A stretch of 64,000 nt of DNA from Frateuria_A sp035943815 (GTDB lineage Bacteria; Pseudomonadota; Gammaproteobacteria; Xanthomonadales; Rhodanobacteraceae). A program made the translations under genes and the position numbers. The notes under the pieces were generated by a model, which was given only the letters and a program-made list of their open reading frames with translations, did no database searches and was not told where the DNA came from. Below are positions 7,903-16,062 of the stretch, one piece after another (the stretch's first letter is position 1; each line of letters starts with the position of its first letter). Where the stretch lies: assembly GCF_035943815.1 (NCBI RefSeq), contig NZ_DASZBU010000005.1:319563-383562 (forward strand), written 5' to 3'.

Positions 7903-9173
7903 GCAGCCACCGCGCCGCGCCAGCCGGGCTTGGCCAGCAGCAGGTGCGCCACGCCGATCGAGCGCTCGCGGAAACCGCCTTCGCAATAGGCCAGGTAAAA
8001 GGTCCACATCCGGATGAAGCGCTCGTCGAAGCCTTGCGCACGAACGGCCGGCAATCGAGCAATGAAGCGCTCGCGCCAGGCTTCCAAAGTTCGCGCGTAG
8101 GAGTCGCCGAAATCGCGCAGCGCGACCAGGCCCAGGTCGCTGGCGCGCGTCTTGGCTGCAAGCAGCGCGTGGATCGACGGGATGAAGCTGCCCGGAAAGA
8201 CGTGACGCTTGATGAAGTCCACCGAAGCCAGCGCCTGGGCGTAGCGGTGGTCCTCGATGGTGATCGCCTGCACCAGCGCGAGCCCCTCCGGCTTGAGCAG
8301 CCGGCCCAGCTGCCCGAAGTAGGCTTCCAGGTACGGTGCGCCCACCGCCTCGACCATCTCGATGGAGACGAGCTTGTCGTACTGGCCGCGCAGCTCGCGG
8401 TAGTCGGCAAGCTGCACGTCGATGCGATCGTCCAGGCCCGCCGCCGCCACGCGTGCCTTGGCCAGCGTGTACTGCTCGCGCGAGATGGTGGCGGTGGTGA
8501 CGTGGCAGCCGTGGTGTCGCGCCGCGTGCAGTGCGAAGCCGCCCCAGCCGGTGCCGATCTCGATCACGCGGTCGCCGGGTTGCAGCGCCAGCTGCCGGCA
8601 GATCGCCTCGAGCTTGCGGGTCGAGGCCGCCTCCAGCGTGTCGGCAGGACCGTCCCACAGCGCCGAGGAGTACATCAGATCGTCGGACAGGAACAGGCTG
8701 AAAAAGTCGTTGCCCAGGTCGTAGTGCGCGGCGATGTTGCGCCGGCTGCCGCCACGGGTGTTGCGGCGCAGCGCGTGCCACGCGCGCATCGCGGCGCTCC
8801 CCAGGCGCGCCAGGCCGGTTTCCATGCCATCGAGCAGGTCGCGGTTGCGCACCAGCAGGCGCACCAGCAGCACCAGCGCGTCCGCCTCGTCCAGGCCTGT
8901 GGCACGGCAGCGCCATAGTCCCGCCATGAATGCCTCCCCTGCGCCGACGCTGCCCCGCCGGGCCAGTGCGCGGTAGAAGCCCGGGTCGAGCACCTCCATG
9001 TCGATCGTGGGCAGCGGGCCCCCGGCCGGACCCAGCTCGGTCGTCCCCAGCGCGTCATGAACGCGCAGGCGGCCGTGGCGAAGGCCGGCCAGGCGGGCGA
9101 GCAGGCGATTGCGCAGCAGGCGGTCGAGGGCGCCCGGGAAGGGAACCGATGTGTCGCGCGGGACAGCACTCAT
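7899..9173 (-). CDS. cfa: Cyclopropane-fatty-acyl-phospholipid synthase
   Basis: The protein is 424 aa, somewhat longer than E. coli Cfa (382). It shows the family hallmarks AHYDLGNDFF (149-158), DLMYSSALW (165-173), the SAM motif VIEIGTGWGGFALHAA (203-218) and ATISREQYTLA, plus SIEMVEAVG and DFIKRHVFPG further on. CFA-family enzymes transfer a methylene or methyl group from SAM to cis double bonds of membrane phospholipid acyl chains. Members in ChrR-type regulons include the first enzyme of methylated furan fatty acid synthesis, so the product need not be a cyclopropane. The start ATG at 9173 overlaps the DUF1365 stop. Confidence 0.93.
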   Translation of the reverse strand: MSAVPRDTSVPFPGALDRLLRNRLLARLAGLRHGRLRVHDALGTTELGPAGGPLPTIDMEVLDPGFYRALARRGSVGAGEAFMAGLWRCRATGLDEADALVLLVRLLVRNRDLLDGMETGLARLGSAAMRAWHALRRNTRGGSRRNIAAHYDLGNDFFSLFLSDDLMYSSALWDGPADTLEAASTRKLEAICRQLALQPGDRVIEIGTGWGGFALHAARHHGCHVTTATISREQYTLAKARVAAAGLDDRIDVQLADYRELRGQYDKLVSIEMVEAVGAPYLEAYFGQLGRLLKPEGLALVQAITIEDHRYAQALASVDFIKRHVFPGSFIPSIHALLAAKTRASDLGLVALRDFGDSYARTLEAWRERFIARLPAVRAQGFDERFIRMWTFYLAYCEGGFRERSIGVAHLLLAKPGWRGAVAA

Positions 9174-9946
9174 GGTGTACCTCGGGAAGCGGCAGGATGG
9201 TCGTGGACGGGGTTGCGCTTGAGCCACAGGCGCAGTGCTTGCCAGTGGATCGCGCCGATCACCTGGGCGGTCATCAGCGGGTAGCGCCACAGCACCCGCG
9301 CCAGCGTGGCGCCGGTCAGCGGAAGCCGCCGCAGCGCCAGCGAGGCATCGAACTCGCGTTTGTCCCCGCGCAGCACATCCATGTGCACCAGCAGGTCATC
9401 GCCGGGCGTGGTGAAGCGCCAATCGTAGTTGCGCGCCAACGCCATGAACGGCGAGACGTGGAAGGTCTTGGGGAACGACCAGGCAAGCACGCGGCCGCGC
9501 CGCTGCGCGCTGACCACCGGCAGCACGTAGGCGTGGCGCTCCTTCCATGGCGTGTTGGTGATCTCGGCCAGGATGGACTCGAGCGTTTGGCCGTCGGCTG
9601 CGAAGCAGTAGTAGAAGCTGACGGGATTGAACGCGTAGCCGGCGTAGCGCAGGTGGGTGAGCAGGCGGATCGGCCCGGACGGCCGCTGGCCGGTTGCCTC
9701 GGCGACACGTGCGCGTACCGCGTCGGCCAGTGGCAATGCCGCAGGCGCGAGGTAGTCGCCGCGGTGGAACTGGGCCAGATTGCGCCGGCCCACCGACCAC
9801 AGCCAGCGCCCGGCGAACACGCGGTCGAGCTCGTCCAGGTCCAGGTAGAGCTGGGCCATGCGGTACCGGAAAGCATGCGCATGCGGCACCAGCCGGCGGT
9901 GGCGCACGGTTCCCTCGTATACGGCGCTGGCGAGCGGCGCGCTCAT
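9170..9946 (-). CDS. DUF1365 protein
   Basis: The 258-aa protein begins MSAPLASAVYEGTVRHRRLV, the usual DUF1365 N-terminus (YxGxVxHxR), followed by HAFRYRMAQLYLDLDEL. The core includes LLTHLRYAGYAFNPVSFYYC and FPKTFHVSPFM, both highly conserved in the family. DUF1365 proteins are nearly always encoded between a COG2907 flavoprotein and a CFA-type methyltransferase and are assumed to act with them on acyl chains; no activity is established that I can cite with certainty. The gene overlaps both neighbours by 4 bp. Conserved His, Tyr and Cys residues are candidates for metal or substrate contact. Confidence 0.92.
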   Translation of the reverse strand: MSAPLASAVYEGTVRHRRLVPHAHAFRYRMAQLYLDLDELDRVFAGRWLWSVGRRNLAQFHRGDYLAPAALPLADAVRARVAEATGQRPSGPIRLLTHLRYAGYAFNPVSFYYCFAADGQTLESILAEITNTPWKERHAYVLPVVSAQRRGRVLAWSFPKTFHVSPFMALARNYDWRFTTPGDDLLVHMDVLRGDKREFDASLALRRLPLTGATLARVLWRYPLMTAQVIGAIHWQALRLWLKRNPVHDHPAASRGTP

Positions 9947-11235
9947 GCGGCGTAGCCGGCGACCAGCCGCAGCGGCTGGCGTGTGGTGCCTCGCTGCCAG
10001 TCGATGCCGAAGGCGGCCGCCACCTCGACCGCGCTGCGCAGGCCGTCCTCGTGGAAGCCCCAGCCCCAGTAGGCACCCGCGAACCAGGTTCGGTTCACAC
10101 CCTGGATCTCGGCTTTGCGCCGCTGTGCGACCACCGCGTCGCGCGTGTACACCGGATGGTGGTACTGCAATTGGCGCAGCACCCGTGCCGGGTCGATCGC
10201 ATGCGTGCGGTTGAGCGTGACCACCAGCGGCTCGGGGGAATCGATGCCCTGCAGCAGATTCATGCAATAGCTGACCGTGCAGGGCGCTTCCGGCGCACGT
10301 GGCACGAATGCGTTCCAGGCGGCCCACGCCTTGGGATGGCGCGGCAGCAGCCGGCGGTCGGTGTGCAGCACCACCTCGTTGGCCTGGTAGGGCATCGCGC
10401 CCAGGATAGCGCGCTCGCGCGCGCTGGCGTCGGCGAGCAGCGCGAGCGCCTGGTCGCTGTGGCAGGCCAGCACGACCTGGTCGAAGCGTTCGCTGCCGGC
10501 CATACTGTGTACGCTCACGCCCAGCGCGTCGCGGACGATGGAAAAGACCGGGCAGGCCAGCCGCTCCTGCACGCGCCAGCGACGGCGCAGGGCCTCGACG
10601 TAGCTGGCCGAGCCGCCGCTGACCACGCGCCATTGCGGCCGGTCGGCCACCTGCAGCATCTGGTGGTTGGCCATGAACTGCACCAGGTAGCGCGCCGGGA
10701 AGGCAAGGATCTGCCCTGGGGGCGAGGACCACAGCGCCGAGGCCATCGGCACCAGGTGTTCGTCGCGGAAAGCGGCACAGTAACCGTGCGCCTCGAGGTA
10801 TTCGCCCAGGGTGAGGTCGTCACCGCGCGCATCGAGCAACGCCGGCGCCTCCCGGTAGAAACGCATGATGTCGCGCACCATCCCCAGGAAGCGCGGCGAA
10901 AACAGGTTGCGCCGCTGACAAAAAAGGGCGTCGAGCGTGGCGGCGTTGTATTCGCGCCCGCTCGCCTCGTGTTGCACCGAGAAGCTCATCGTGGACGGCT
11001 GTGACGCGACGCCCAGCTCGCCTAACAGCATCGTCAGGAGCGGGTAGTGCCGCGGGTTATGAACGATGAAGCCGGTGTCCACGGCATAGCGCTGCCCGCG
11101 CAACTGCACCTCGTGCGTGTGGGTGTGTCCGCCAAGGTAGGCGTTGGCCTCGAACAGCACCACCTCGTGGTGGCGGGACAGCAGCCAGGCCGAGCCCAAC
11201 CCCGCGATGCCCGAGCCGATCACTGCGATGCGCAC
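9943..11235 (-). CDS. FAD/NAD(P)-binding oxidoreductase (COG2907, amine-oxidase fold)
   Basis: The protein is 430 aa with an N-terminal dinucleotide-binding motif VIGSGIAGLGSAWLL (GxGxxG) and the paired acidic strand VVLFEANAYLGGHT that binds FAD. The body resembles flavin amine oxidase/phytoene desaturase proteins, with the C-terminal FAGAYWGWGFHEDGL motif typical of COG2907. Such flavoproteins are core members of the Rhodobacter ChrR regulon, and a flavin-dependent desaturation of methylated acyl chains has been described in furan fatty acid synthesis. One-to-one equivalence here is not shown. The start is GTG at 11233-11235, one base after the desaturase stop. Confidence 0.92.
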   Translation of the reverse strand: MRIAVIGSGIAGLGSAWLLSRHHEVVLFEANAYLGGHTHTHEVQLRGQRYAVDTGFIVHNPRHYPLLTMLLGELGVASQPSTMSFSVQHEASGREYNAATLDALFCQRRNLFSPRFLGMVRDIMRFYREAPALLDARGDDLTLGEYLEAHGYCAAFRDEHLVPMASALWSSPPGQILAFPARYLVQFMANHQMLQVADRPQWRVVSGGSASYVEALRRRWRVQERLACPVFSIVRDALGVSVHSMAGSERFDQVVLACHSDQALALLADASARERAILGAMPYQANEVVLHTDRRLLPRHPKAWAAWNAFVPRAPEAPCTVSYCMNLLQGIDSPEPLVVTLNRTHAIDPARVLRQLQYHHPVYTRDAVVAQRRKAEIQGVNRTWFAGAYWGWGFHEDGLRSAVEVAAAFGIDWQRGTTRQPLRLVAGYAA

Positions 11236-11236
11236 G

Positions 11237-12190
11237 TCAGCGCTCCGCCCGCGCCAGCACCCGTGCGGGCACCGGCCTGAGGTCGTGGACCAGCCCCAGC
11301 AGCGCCATCAGCTTCAGGCCGTACCAGGTAAGGTCGATTTCCCACCAGCGGAAACCCTGCCGCGCGCTGCCGGGGAAGAAGTGGTGGTTGTTGTGCCAGC
11401 CCTCGCCGAAGGTCAGCAGCGCAAGCCACAGGTTGTTGCGGCTCTGGTCCCGTGTGGGGAACCGGCGCGAGCCGAAGCGGTGGGCGAGCGAATTGATCGT
11501 CACCGTGGCGTGGAACAGCACGACGGTGGAGACAAAGAAGCCCCACGCCACCATCTGCATGCCGCTGGTGTGCAGTTGCGGCGCGGAGTGCCCGAGCCAT
11601 GCGCCGAAGCCGTAGAGCGCCAGCACCAGCACCGCCGGTACCAGCGTGTCGAAGCGGTCCAGCAGCCTCAACTCGGGGAAGCGCGCCAGATCCGGCACCC
11701 GCTTCAGGTCGGTGGCGAACGCGCGTGGGGTGAGGAACCAGCCCATATGGCTCCACAGGAAACCGCGCACGCTGGGCGAATGCGGATCGAGCGCCGTGTC
11801 CGCATGGCGGTGGTGGTGCCGATGATGGGCCGACCACCAGAGCGGCCCACGCTGCACGCAGGCCGCGCCGATCAGGGCGAAGGCGAACTGCACGCCGCGC
11901 GACGTGCGGAAGGTGCGATGCGAGAAGTAGCGGTGATAAAACCCGGTGAGCGCGAACATGCGCACGGCGTACAGTGCGCTGGCGGTAAGCAGGGCCGTCA
12001 GCGAGACGCCGGTCCAGATCGTGGCAAGGCAACCGAGGTGGATCAGCGCGAACGGCACCGCGCGCAACCAGTCGATACGGTCCGCCGTCGACTCTTCCGC
12101 CGGCGCGGGTGCACCGGCGTCGAACCATAGGCGCAGGCTGGCGCCGAGCCGACTCGGCTGGCGGGCGGCAGTAAGGGAACGGGTCGGCAT
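11237..12190 (-). CDS. Acyl-CoA / acyl-lipid fatty acid desaturase
   Basis: The 317-aa integral membrane di-iron desaturase has all three histidine boxes: HRYFSH (86-91), HHRHH within residues 122-127, and HNNHH (266-270). The family WHNNHHFFP and NSLAH motifs are also present. Hydrophobic pairs lie near residues 45-80, 100-120 and 180-230. It probably introduces a delta-9-type cis double bond, giving the unsaturated chain that the CFA-type enzymes downstream modify. It is the first gene of the eight-gene operon and is preceded by the ECF-type promoter at 12220-12247. Confidence 0.92.
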   Translation of the reverse strand: MPTRSLTAARQPSRLGASLRLWFDAGAPAPAEESTADRIDWLRAVPFALIHLGCLATIWTGVSLTALLTASALYAVRMFALTGFYHRYFSHRTFRTSRGVQFAFALIGAACVQRGPLWWSAHHRHHHRHADTALDPHSPSVRGFLWSHMGWFLTPRAFATDLKRVPDLARFPELRLLDRFDTLVPAVLVLALYGFGAWLGHSAPQLHTSGMQMVAWGFFVSTVVLFHATVTINSLAHRFGSRRFPTRDQSRNNLWLALLTFGEGWHNNHHFFPGSARQGFRWWEIDLTWYGLKLMALLGLVHDLRPVPARVLARAER

Positions 12191-12219
12191 GAAGGTGATC
12201 CAGGGGTGGCTCTGACGTC

Positions 12220-12247
12220 ATTACGTGTCGAGCCCGCAAACGGATGC
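12220..12247 (-). promoter_or_regulatory. Predicted ECF-sigma promoter of the lipid operon
   Basis: On the minus strand GCATCC (12247 to 12242) is followed after exactly 16 bp by CGTAAT (12225 to 12220). The same two hexamers with the same spacing occur on the plus strand before the sigma gene, and a near copy precedes the photolyase. Written as ATCC-N18-TA, it resembles the TGATCC-N18-TAAG type element of the Rhodobacter RpoE (ChrR-controlled) regulon. It would place the transcript start about 20-25 bp upstream of the desaturase ATG. Confidence 0.75.
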
Positions 12248-12269
12248 ACCGTCGGCACGTCGTTGCCAT

Positions 12270-12297
12270 GCATCCAACCGGGCTGCTCGCGCGTAAT
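12270..12297 (+). promoter_or_regulatory. Predicted autoregulated ECF-sigma promoter of the sigma/chrR genes
   Basis: GCATCC (12270-12275), a 16-bp spacer and CGTAAT (12292-12297) match the promoter on the opposite strand base for base in both hexamers. The expected transcript start near 12304 leaves a leader of about 35 nt before the sigma ATG at 12339. The two promoters are divergent within one 148-bp gap, so the sigma factor would drive itself and the lipid operon together. Confidence 0.75.
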
Positions 12298-12338
12298 CGT
12301 GTCGAGTGGCCGTATGGGGCCACGGGAATTGGCTTACG

Positions 12339-12968
12339 ATGAAACCTGAATCCACCGGCGGAACCTATTCGCCTTTCGAGGCGATACGCATCGTGTCGAC
12401 TTCCAAGCTTCCAGCGAACGATGGACACGACTGGTCGACCGAGATGGTCGCGGTCGCGCAGCGACGCGACCGCGCAAGCTTCATGCGCATCTATGACCAC
12501 TTCATGCCGCGCGTGTGCCTCTATCTGAGGGGCATGGGCTCGACCGCGGCGATCGCCGAGGAACTGGCGCAGGAGACCCTGCTCAGGTTGTGGCAACGGG
12601 CGGCCTCCTACGATCCCTCGCTCAGCCGCGTATCGACCTGGCTGTTCCGCATCGCCCGCAACCTGCATATCGACAAGGTGCGCAAGGAAAGCGGCTGGAT
12701 GCTGGTGCAGGATGCGCTGGAAGCCGAGGAGGCCGACCACGACGGGCGCGCCGCATCCTCGGCCGAGGCCTACGTCGAGCACACCCGGATCAAGGCCTGC
12801 ATCGACAGGCTTCCCGCCACCCAGGCCCGGCTCGTCCGCATGTCCTACTTCGAAGCCAAATCCCACCACGAGATCGCCCAGGAGCTAGGTATGCCGCTGG
12901 GCACAGTCAAATCCAGCCTGCGCCGGGCCTTCCTGAAGTTGCAGGCCGACGTGCGAGGTGCGGCATGA
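12339..12968 (+). CDS. ECF RNA polymerase sigma factor, RpoE/ChrR-type (ECF11-like)
   Basis: The 209-aa protein has a sigma region 2 (about residues 40-110) with ELAQETLLRLWQRA and STWLFRIARNLHIDKVRK, the -10 recognition helix. Region 4 (about 150-200) has ATQARLVRMSYFEAKSHHEIA and GMPLGTVKSSLRRAF, the -35 recognition helix. The immediate partner is a ChrR anti-sigma gene overlapping it by 4 bp (ATGA), and a lipid/photolyase regulon surrounds it. Together these identify it as the singlet-oxygen-type ECF group rather than the envelope-stress RpoE. The start at 12339 gives about 30 extra N-terminal residues compared with minimal ECFs; an internal ATG (MVAVAQ) is an alternative. Confidence 0.92.
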   Translation: MKPESTGGTYSPFEAIRIVSTSKLPANDGHDWSTEMVAVAQRRDRASFMRIYDHFMPRVCLYLRGMGSTAAIAEELAQETLLRLWQRAASYDPSLSRVSTWLFRIARNLHIDKVRKESGWMLVQDALEAEEADHDGRAASSAEAYVEHTRIKACIDRLPATQARLVRMSYFEAKSHHEIAQELGMPLGTVKSSLRRAFLKLQADVRGAA

Positions 12969-13639
12969 CTCCCGCGCACCATCTGGATCCGGCCACTGTG
13001 ATGGCCTATGCCGCCGGCGCCCTGTCCGAAGCGATGGCGGTGGTGGTCGCGGCCCACCTGACGGGTTGCGACCACTGCCGTGCGCAGGTGCGAGATGCCG
13101 AACGGATCGGTGGCGTGCTGGTCGAACAGCAACAGCCGGACGAAGTCGGTGCCGGGCGCCGGGAGCAGCTGCGGGCGGAGATGATCGAGCGGCTGGACCA
13201 GAGCCCCGTGTTCCCCGCGCAGGCAGCGCAGGCGCCAGCTCCCACCGTGTCGGACCCGGACCCGTTGCCCGCGCCGCTGCATCCATATTTCGGACGTTCC
13301 TTCGGCACGCTCAAGTGGCGCTGGATGGCGCCGGGCGTGCATTGCATCCGCAGCCCGGTCGCCGGTGGCGGCCAGCTCTTCATGCTCAGGATCGCACCGG
13401 GCAAGAGCATGCCGCTGCACGGCCACGGCCGCAGCGAACTGACCCAGGTCCTGCGCGGCGCCTATAACGACGTGCTGGGCCATTTCGGCCCGGGCGACGT
13501 CGCCGACCTGGACAGCGAGGTGATGCACCAGCCGGTGACTGCCGTCGGCTCGCCATGCATCTGCGTTGCGGCATTGGATGCGCCGTTGCGTTTCCCCGGC
13601 TGGTTCGCGCGCAGGCTGCAGCCGCTGGTCGGTTTGTAA
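12965..13639 (+). CDS. chrR: ChrR-type zinc-binding anti-sigma factor with cupin domain
   Basis: The 224-aa protein has two parts. The N-terminal anti-sigma domain carries the ZAS zinc ligands His6, His31, Cys35 and Cys38 (HLTGCDHC). The C-terminal cupin (about residues 105-210) has His152, His154, Glu158 and His188, with Cys198 and Cys200 beyond. The spacings (2, 4, 30, then 10 and 12) equal those reported for Rhodobacter sphaeroides ChrR (His141/143, Glu147, His177, Cys187/189). In that system ChrR holds the sigma factor until singlet oxygen triggers release and proteolysis. Co-translation with the sigma gene is implied by the ATGA overlap. Confidence 0.93.
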   Translation: MTPAHHLDPATVMAYAAGALSEAMAVVVAAHLTGCDHCRAQVRDAERIGGVLVEQQQPDEVGAGRREQLRAEMIERLDQSPVFPAQAAQAPAPTVSDPDPLPAPLHPYFGRSFGTLKWRWMAPGVHCIRSPVAGGGQLFMLRIAPGKSMPLHGHGRSELTQVLRGAYNDVLGHFGPGDVADLDSEVMHQPVTAVGSPCICVAALDAPLRFPGWFARRLQPLVGL

Positions 13640-13658
13640 TGGCGCTTCTGGCGTTGCG

Positions 13659-15077
13659 TCAGGTCCGCGCGATTCCCTTCCAGGCGGCGAGCGCCGCCTC
13701 GCGCGAGGTTGCGAGGTCGACCATCGGTGCCGGATAGCCGCGGGTTGCCAGTGCGGACGGGTCATGCCACGGTTCGTGCAGCAGTCGCGCAGGCAGGTCG
13801 GCCAGTTCCGGTAGCCAGCGCTTCAGGTACGTCGCCTGCGGATCGAATCGGGCCGCCTGGGCGCTGGGATTGAACACGCGGAAGAACGGCGCTGCATCGG
13901 CTCCGCAGCCGGCGGTCCACTGCCAGCCGAGCGTGTTGTTTGCCAGGTCCGCGTCCACGAGCGTATCCCAGAACCAGCGTGCGCCGTGGAGCCAGTGCTG
14001 GCGCAGGTTCTTGGTGAGGAAGCTGGCGACCACCATGCGCACCCGGTTGTGCATCCAGCCCGTGTGCCACAGCTCGCGCATGCCGGCGTCGACCAGCGGC
14101 ACGCCGGTGCGGCCTTGCTGCCAGAGTGCGAGGGCGGCCGGATCCTCGCGCCAGTCGAATCGGTCGAAGCGCCGATCGAACGGCGCCTCGGGGGTGTGCG
14201 GGAAGTGGTAGAGCAGGTGATGCGCGAACTCGCGCCAACCGAGTTCGCGCAGGTACGGCTCCAGGCCTGGCGCATCCCGGTCTGCGCCCGTTGTGGCGGC
14301 GCGCCGGTGCAATGCGTCGTGGATCTGCCGGGGCGTGATCTCTCCGAAGTGCAGGTGCGGCGACAACCTCGAGGTACCGTGGCGCGCAGGCAGGTCGCGG
14401 CCGTGCGCATAATCGGCCAGCGCGTCATCGACGAACAATTCCAGTTGCTCCAGCGCGCCGGGTTCGCCGGGACGCCACGCCTCCGCCAGGCCGGTGGCCC
14501 AGGGAAGGGTCGGCAGCAGGCCCAGTTCCTCCAGCGGCACGCTGCCGGGAAGCGAAACCCATGCACGCGCGCGTGCTGCGGGCAGGGGCGCCTCCGGCAG
14601 CAGTTGTTGCCGCAGCTTGCGCCAGTATGGGGTGAATACCCGATAGGGCGAGTTCTGTGCCGTGGCCACTTGCCAGGGCTCGCGCCACAGGTTGCCGGGA
14701 TGGCTTTCCACCGCCAGGCCTTCGGCGCGAAGTGCGGCCTTCATTCGGCTGTCTTGCGCGATGGCCGCAGGCTCATAGCGGCGGCTCCAGTAGATCGTGC
14801 CCGCACCGCATACGGTGGCCAGCCGGCGCAGCGTGGTCAGGGTGTCGCCCCTGGCCACATAAAGCTGTCCGCCCTGAGCGTCGAGCCCACCCTGCAGTGC
14901 CTGGAGGCTGTGGTGCAGCCACCAGCGGCTGGCCGCGCCCGGGGCCCACCGCGTGTCCTCTGCCGGGTTGTGCACGTACACCGGCAGCACTTCTGCGTGT
15001 GCCGCGCAGGCGGCCACGAGCGCGGGCTGGTCGGCCAAGCGCAGGTCCCGTCGAAAAAGTACCAGGGCAGTGCTCAT
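13659..15077 (-). CDS. phrB: Deoxyribodipyrimidine photolyase (class I CPD type)
   Basis: The 472-aa protein starts MSTALVLFRRDLRLADQPAL, the antenna-domain signature. The FAD-binding half contains TSRLSPHLHFGEI, the block around GWREFAHHLLYHFP, GMRELWHTGWMHNRVRM and WQWTAGCGADAAPFFRVFNP. Photolyases use blue light and FADH- to split UV-induced pyrimidine dimers. It is convergent with chrR (19-bp gap) and has its own copy of the ECF-type promoter, which puts it in the ChrR regulon as in Rhodobacter. An upstream in-frame extension is ignored because it would run over gmk upstream sequence and lacks homology. Confidence 0.95.
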   Translation of the reverse strand: MSTALVLFRRDLRLADQPALVAACAAHAEVLPVYVHNPAEDTRWAPGAASRWWLHHSLQALQGGLDAQGGQLYVARGDTLTTLRRLATVCGAGTIYWSRRYEPAAIAQDSRMKAALRAEGLAVESHPGNLWREPWQVATAQNSPYRVFTPYWRKLRQQLLPEAPLPAARARAWVSLPGSVPLEELGLLPTLPWATGLAEAWRPGEPGALEQLELFVDDALADYAHGRDLPARHGTSRLSPHLHFGEITPRQIHDALHRRAATTGADRDAPGLEPYLRELGWREFAHHLLYHFPHTPEAPFDRRFDRFDWREDPAALALWQQGRTGVPLVDAGMRELWHTGWMHNRVRMVVASFLTKNLRQHWLHGARWFWDTLVDADLANNTLGWQWTAGCGADAAPFFRVFNPSAQAARFDPQATYLKRWLPELADLPARLLHEPWHDPSALATRGYPAPMVDLATSREAALAAWKGIART

Positions 15078-15106
15078 GCGAGGTGGTCGGCAGCCGGTAG
15101 CCAGCT

Positions 15107-15134
15107 TATACGTTGCCGCACGACATTCGGATTC
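15107..15134 (-). promoter_or_regulatory. Predicted ECF-sigma promoter of the photolyase gene
   Basis: On the minus strand GAATCC (15134 to 15129) is followed after 16 bp by CGTATA (15112 to 15107). Spacer length and 9 of 12 hexamer bases are identical to the two promoters in the 12.2-kb divergent gap. The expected start is near 15100, about 23 bp before the photolyase ATG. Confidence 0.65.
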
Positions 15135-15345
15135 CGCAGGGGCTCGCCGATATACCGCGCCCGGAGCGGCATTCGCCGGGCAGGACGAACGGGGGAGTGC
15201 CGCGCATTGGCTATACTTCGGCGATGAACGACGCGCCCTTGGTTGTGCCCCATTCCACTCCCCTGAGGTGCCAGGCCAGGCGGGGGCTCGTCGCACCCGC
15301 CGGAGGCGCGCGCCGTGGGCATCTCCGCGTCCGGGGCCGGCGCGC

Positions 15346-15966
15346 ATGAGCATGGAGCGGGGAACGCTGTTCATCGTTGCGGCTCCGTCCGGAGCGGGCA
15401 AGTCCACCCTGGTCAACGCCCTGCTCGAACGCGAGCCGTCGATCTCGCTGTCCATCTCGCACACTACGCGGCCGCCGCGAGTGGGCGAGGCGTATGGGCG
15501 CCACTACTACTTCGTCGAGCGTGAGGAGTTCGAGCGGCAGATCGCGGCCGGCGCCTTCCTCGAGCATGCCGAGGTGCACGGTAATCTCTACGGCACTTCG
15601 CTGGCGACGGTGCAGGCCTTGCTGGACCAAGGCCGCGACGTGCTGCTGGAAATCGACTGGCAGGGCGCCGCGCAGATCCGCCACGCCAAGCCCGACTGCG
15701 TGAGCGTGTTCATCCTGCCGCCCTCGCGAGCCGAGCTGGAGCGGCGCCTGCGCGGCCGCGGCTCGGACGCGCCGGAGGTGATCGAGCGCCGCCTGCACAA
15801 CTCGCGCGAGGAAATCAGCCACGCGCACGAGTTCGACTACATCGTCGTCAACGACGGGTTCGGGGATGCGCTGGCCGACCTGCAGGCGATCGTGCGGGCG
15901 GTGCGCCATCGCAGTTCGCTGCAGTGGAATCGGCACGAGGCGTTGATCGCCGAGTTGCTCGCCTGA
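15346..15966 (+). CDS. gmk: Guanylate kinase
   Basis: The 206-aa protein has the P-loop APSGAGKST at about residues 13-21, the GMP-binding SISHTTRPPRVGE and YGRHYYFV segments, and the IDWQGAAQIR Walker-B-like block. It phosphorylates GMP to GDP with ATP. The length is normal. Two ATGs (15346 and 15352) are close; 15346 is given, but either could serve. rpoZ and spoT, which often follow gmk directly, here lie 4.6 kb further on, beyond the mla genes. Confidence 0.96.
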   Translation: MSMERGTLFIVAAPSGAGKSTLVNALLEREPSISLSISHTTRPPRVGEAYGRHYYFVEREEFERQIAAGAFLEHAEVHGNLYGTSLATVQALLDQGRDVLLEIDWQGAAQIRHAKPDCVSVFILPPSRAELERRLRGRGSDAPEVIERRLHNSREEISHAHEFDYIVVNDGFGDALADLQAIVRAVRHRSSLQWNRHEALIAELLA

Positions 15967-16062
15967 TCCGCTCCAGTCCCCTAGCACCGGCTAAACGCGT
16001 GGAAGGGGACGCAAGGGCTGCAGCTTGGCCTGCCTTCACCGCTCGGCTACCTTAGTCCGCTT

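Noticed and set aside
12196..12225. TGATCC on the plus strand followed by ATTACG, a second possible ECF promoter for the sigma gene
   Set aside because: The -35 matches the Rhodobacter consensus well, but the -10 is only the reverse complement of the lipid operon's -10, and the GCATCC-N16-CGTAAT element downstream fits the other two promoters better.
12224..12306. Direct repeat CGTGTCGAG at 12224-12232 and 12298-12306
   Set aside because: The copies overlap different parts of the two predicted promoters (spacer in one, downstream of the -10 in the other), so a common operator role is unlikely.
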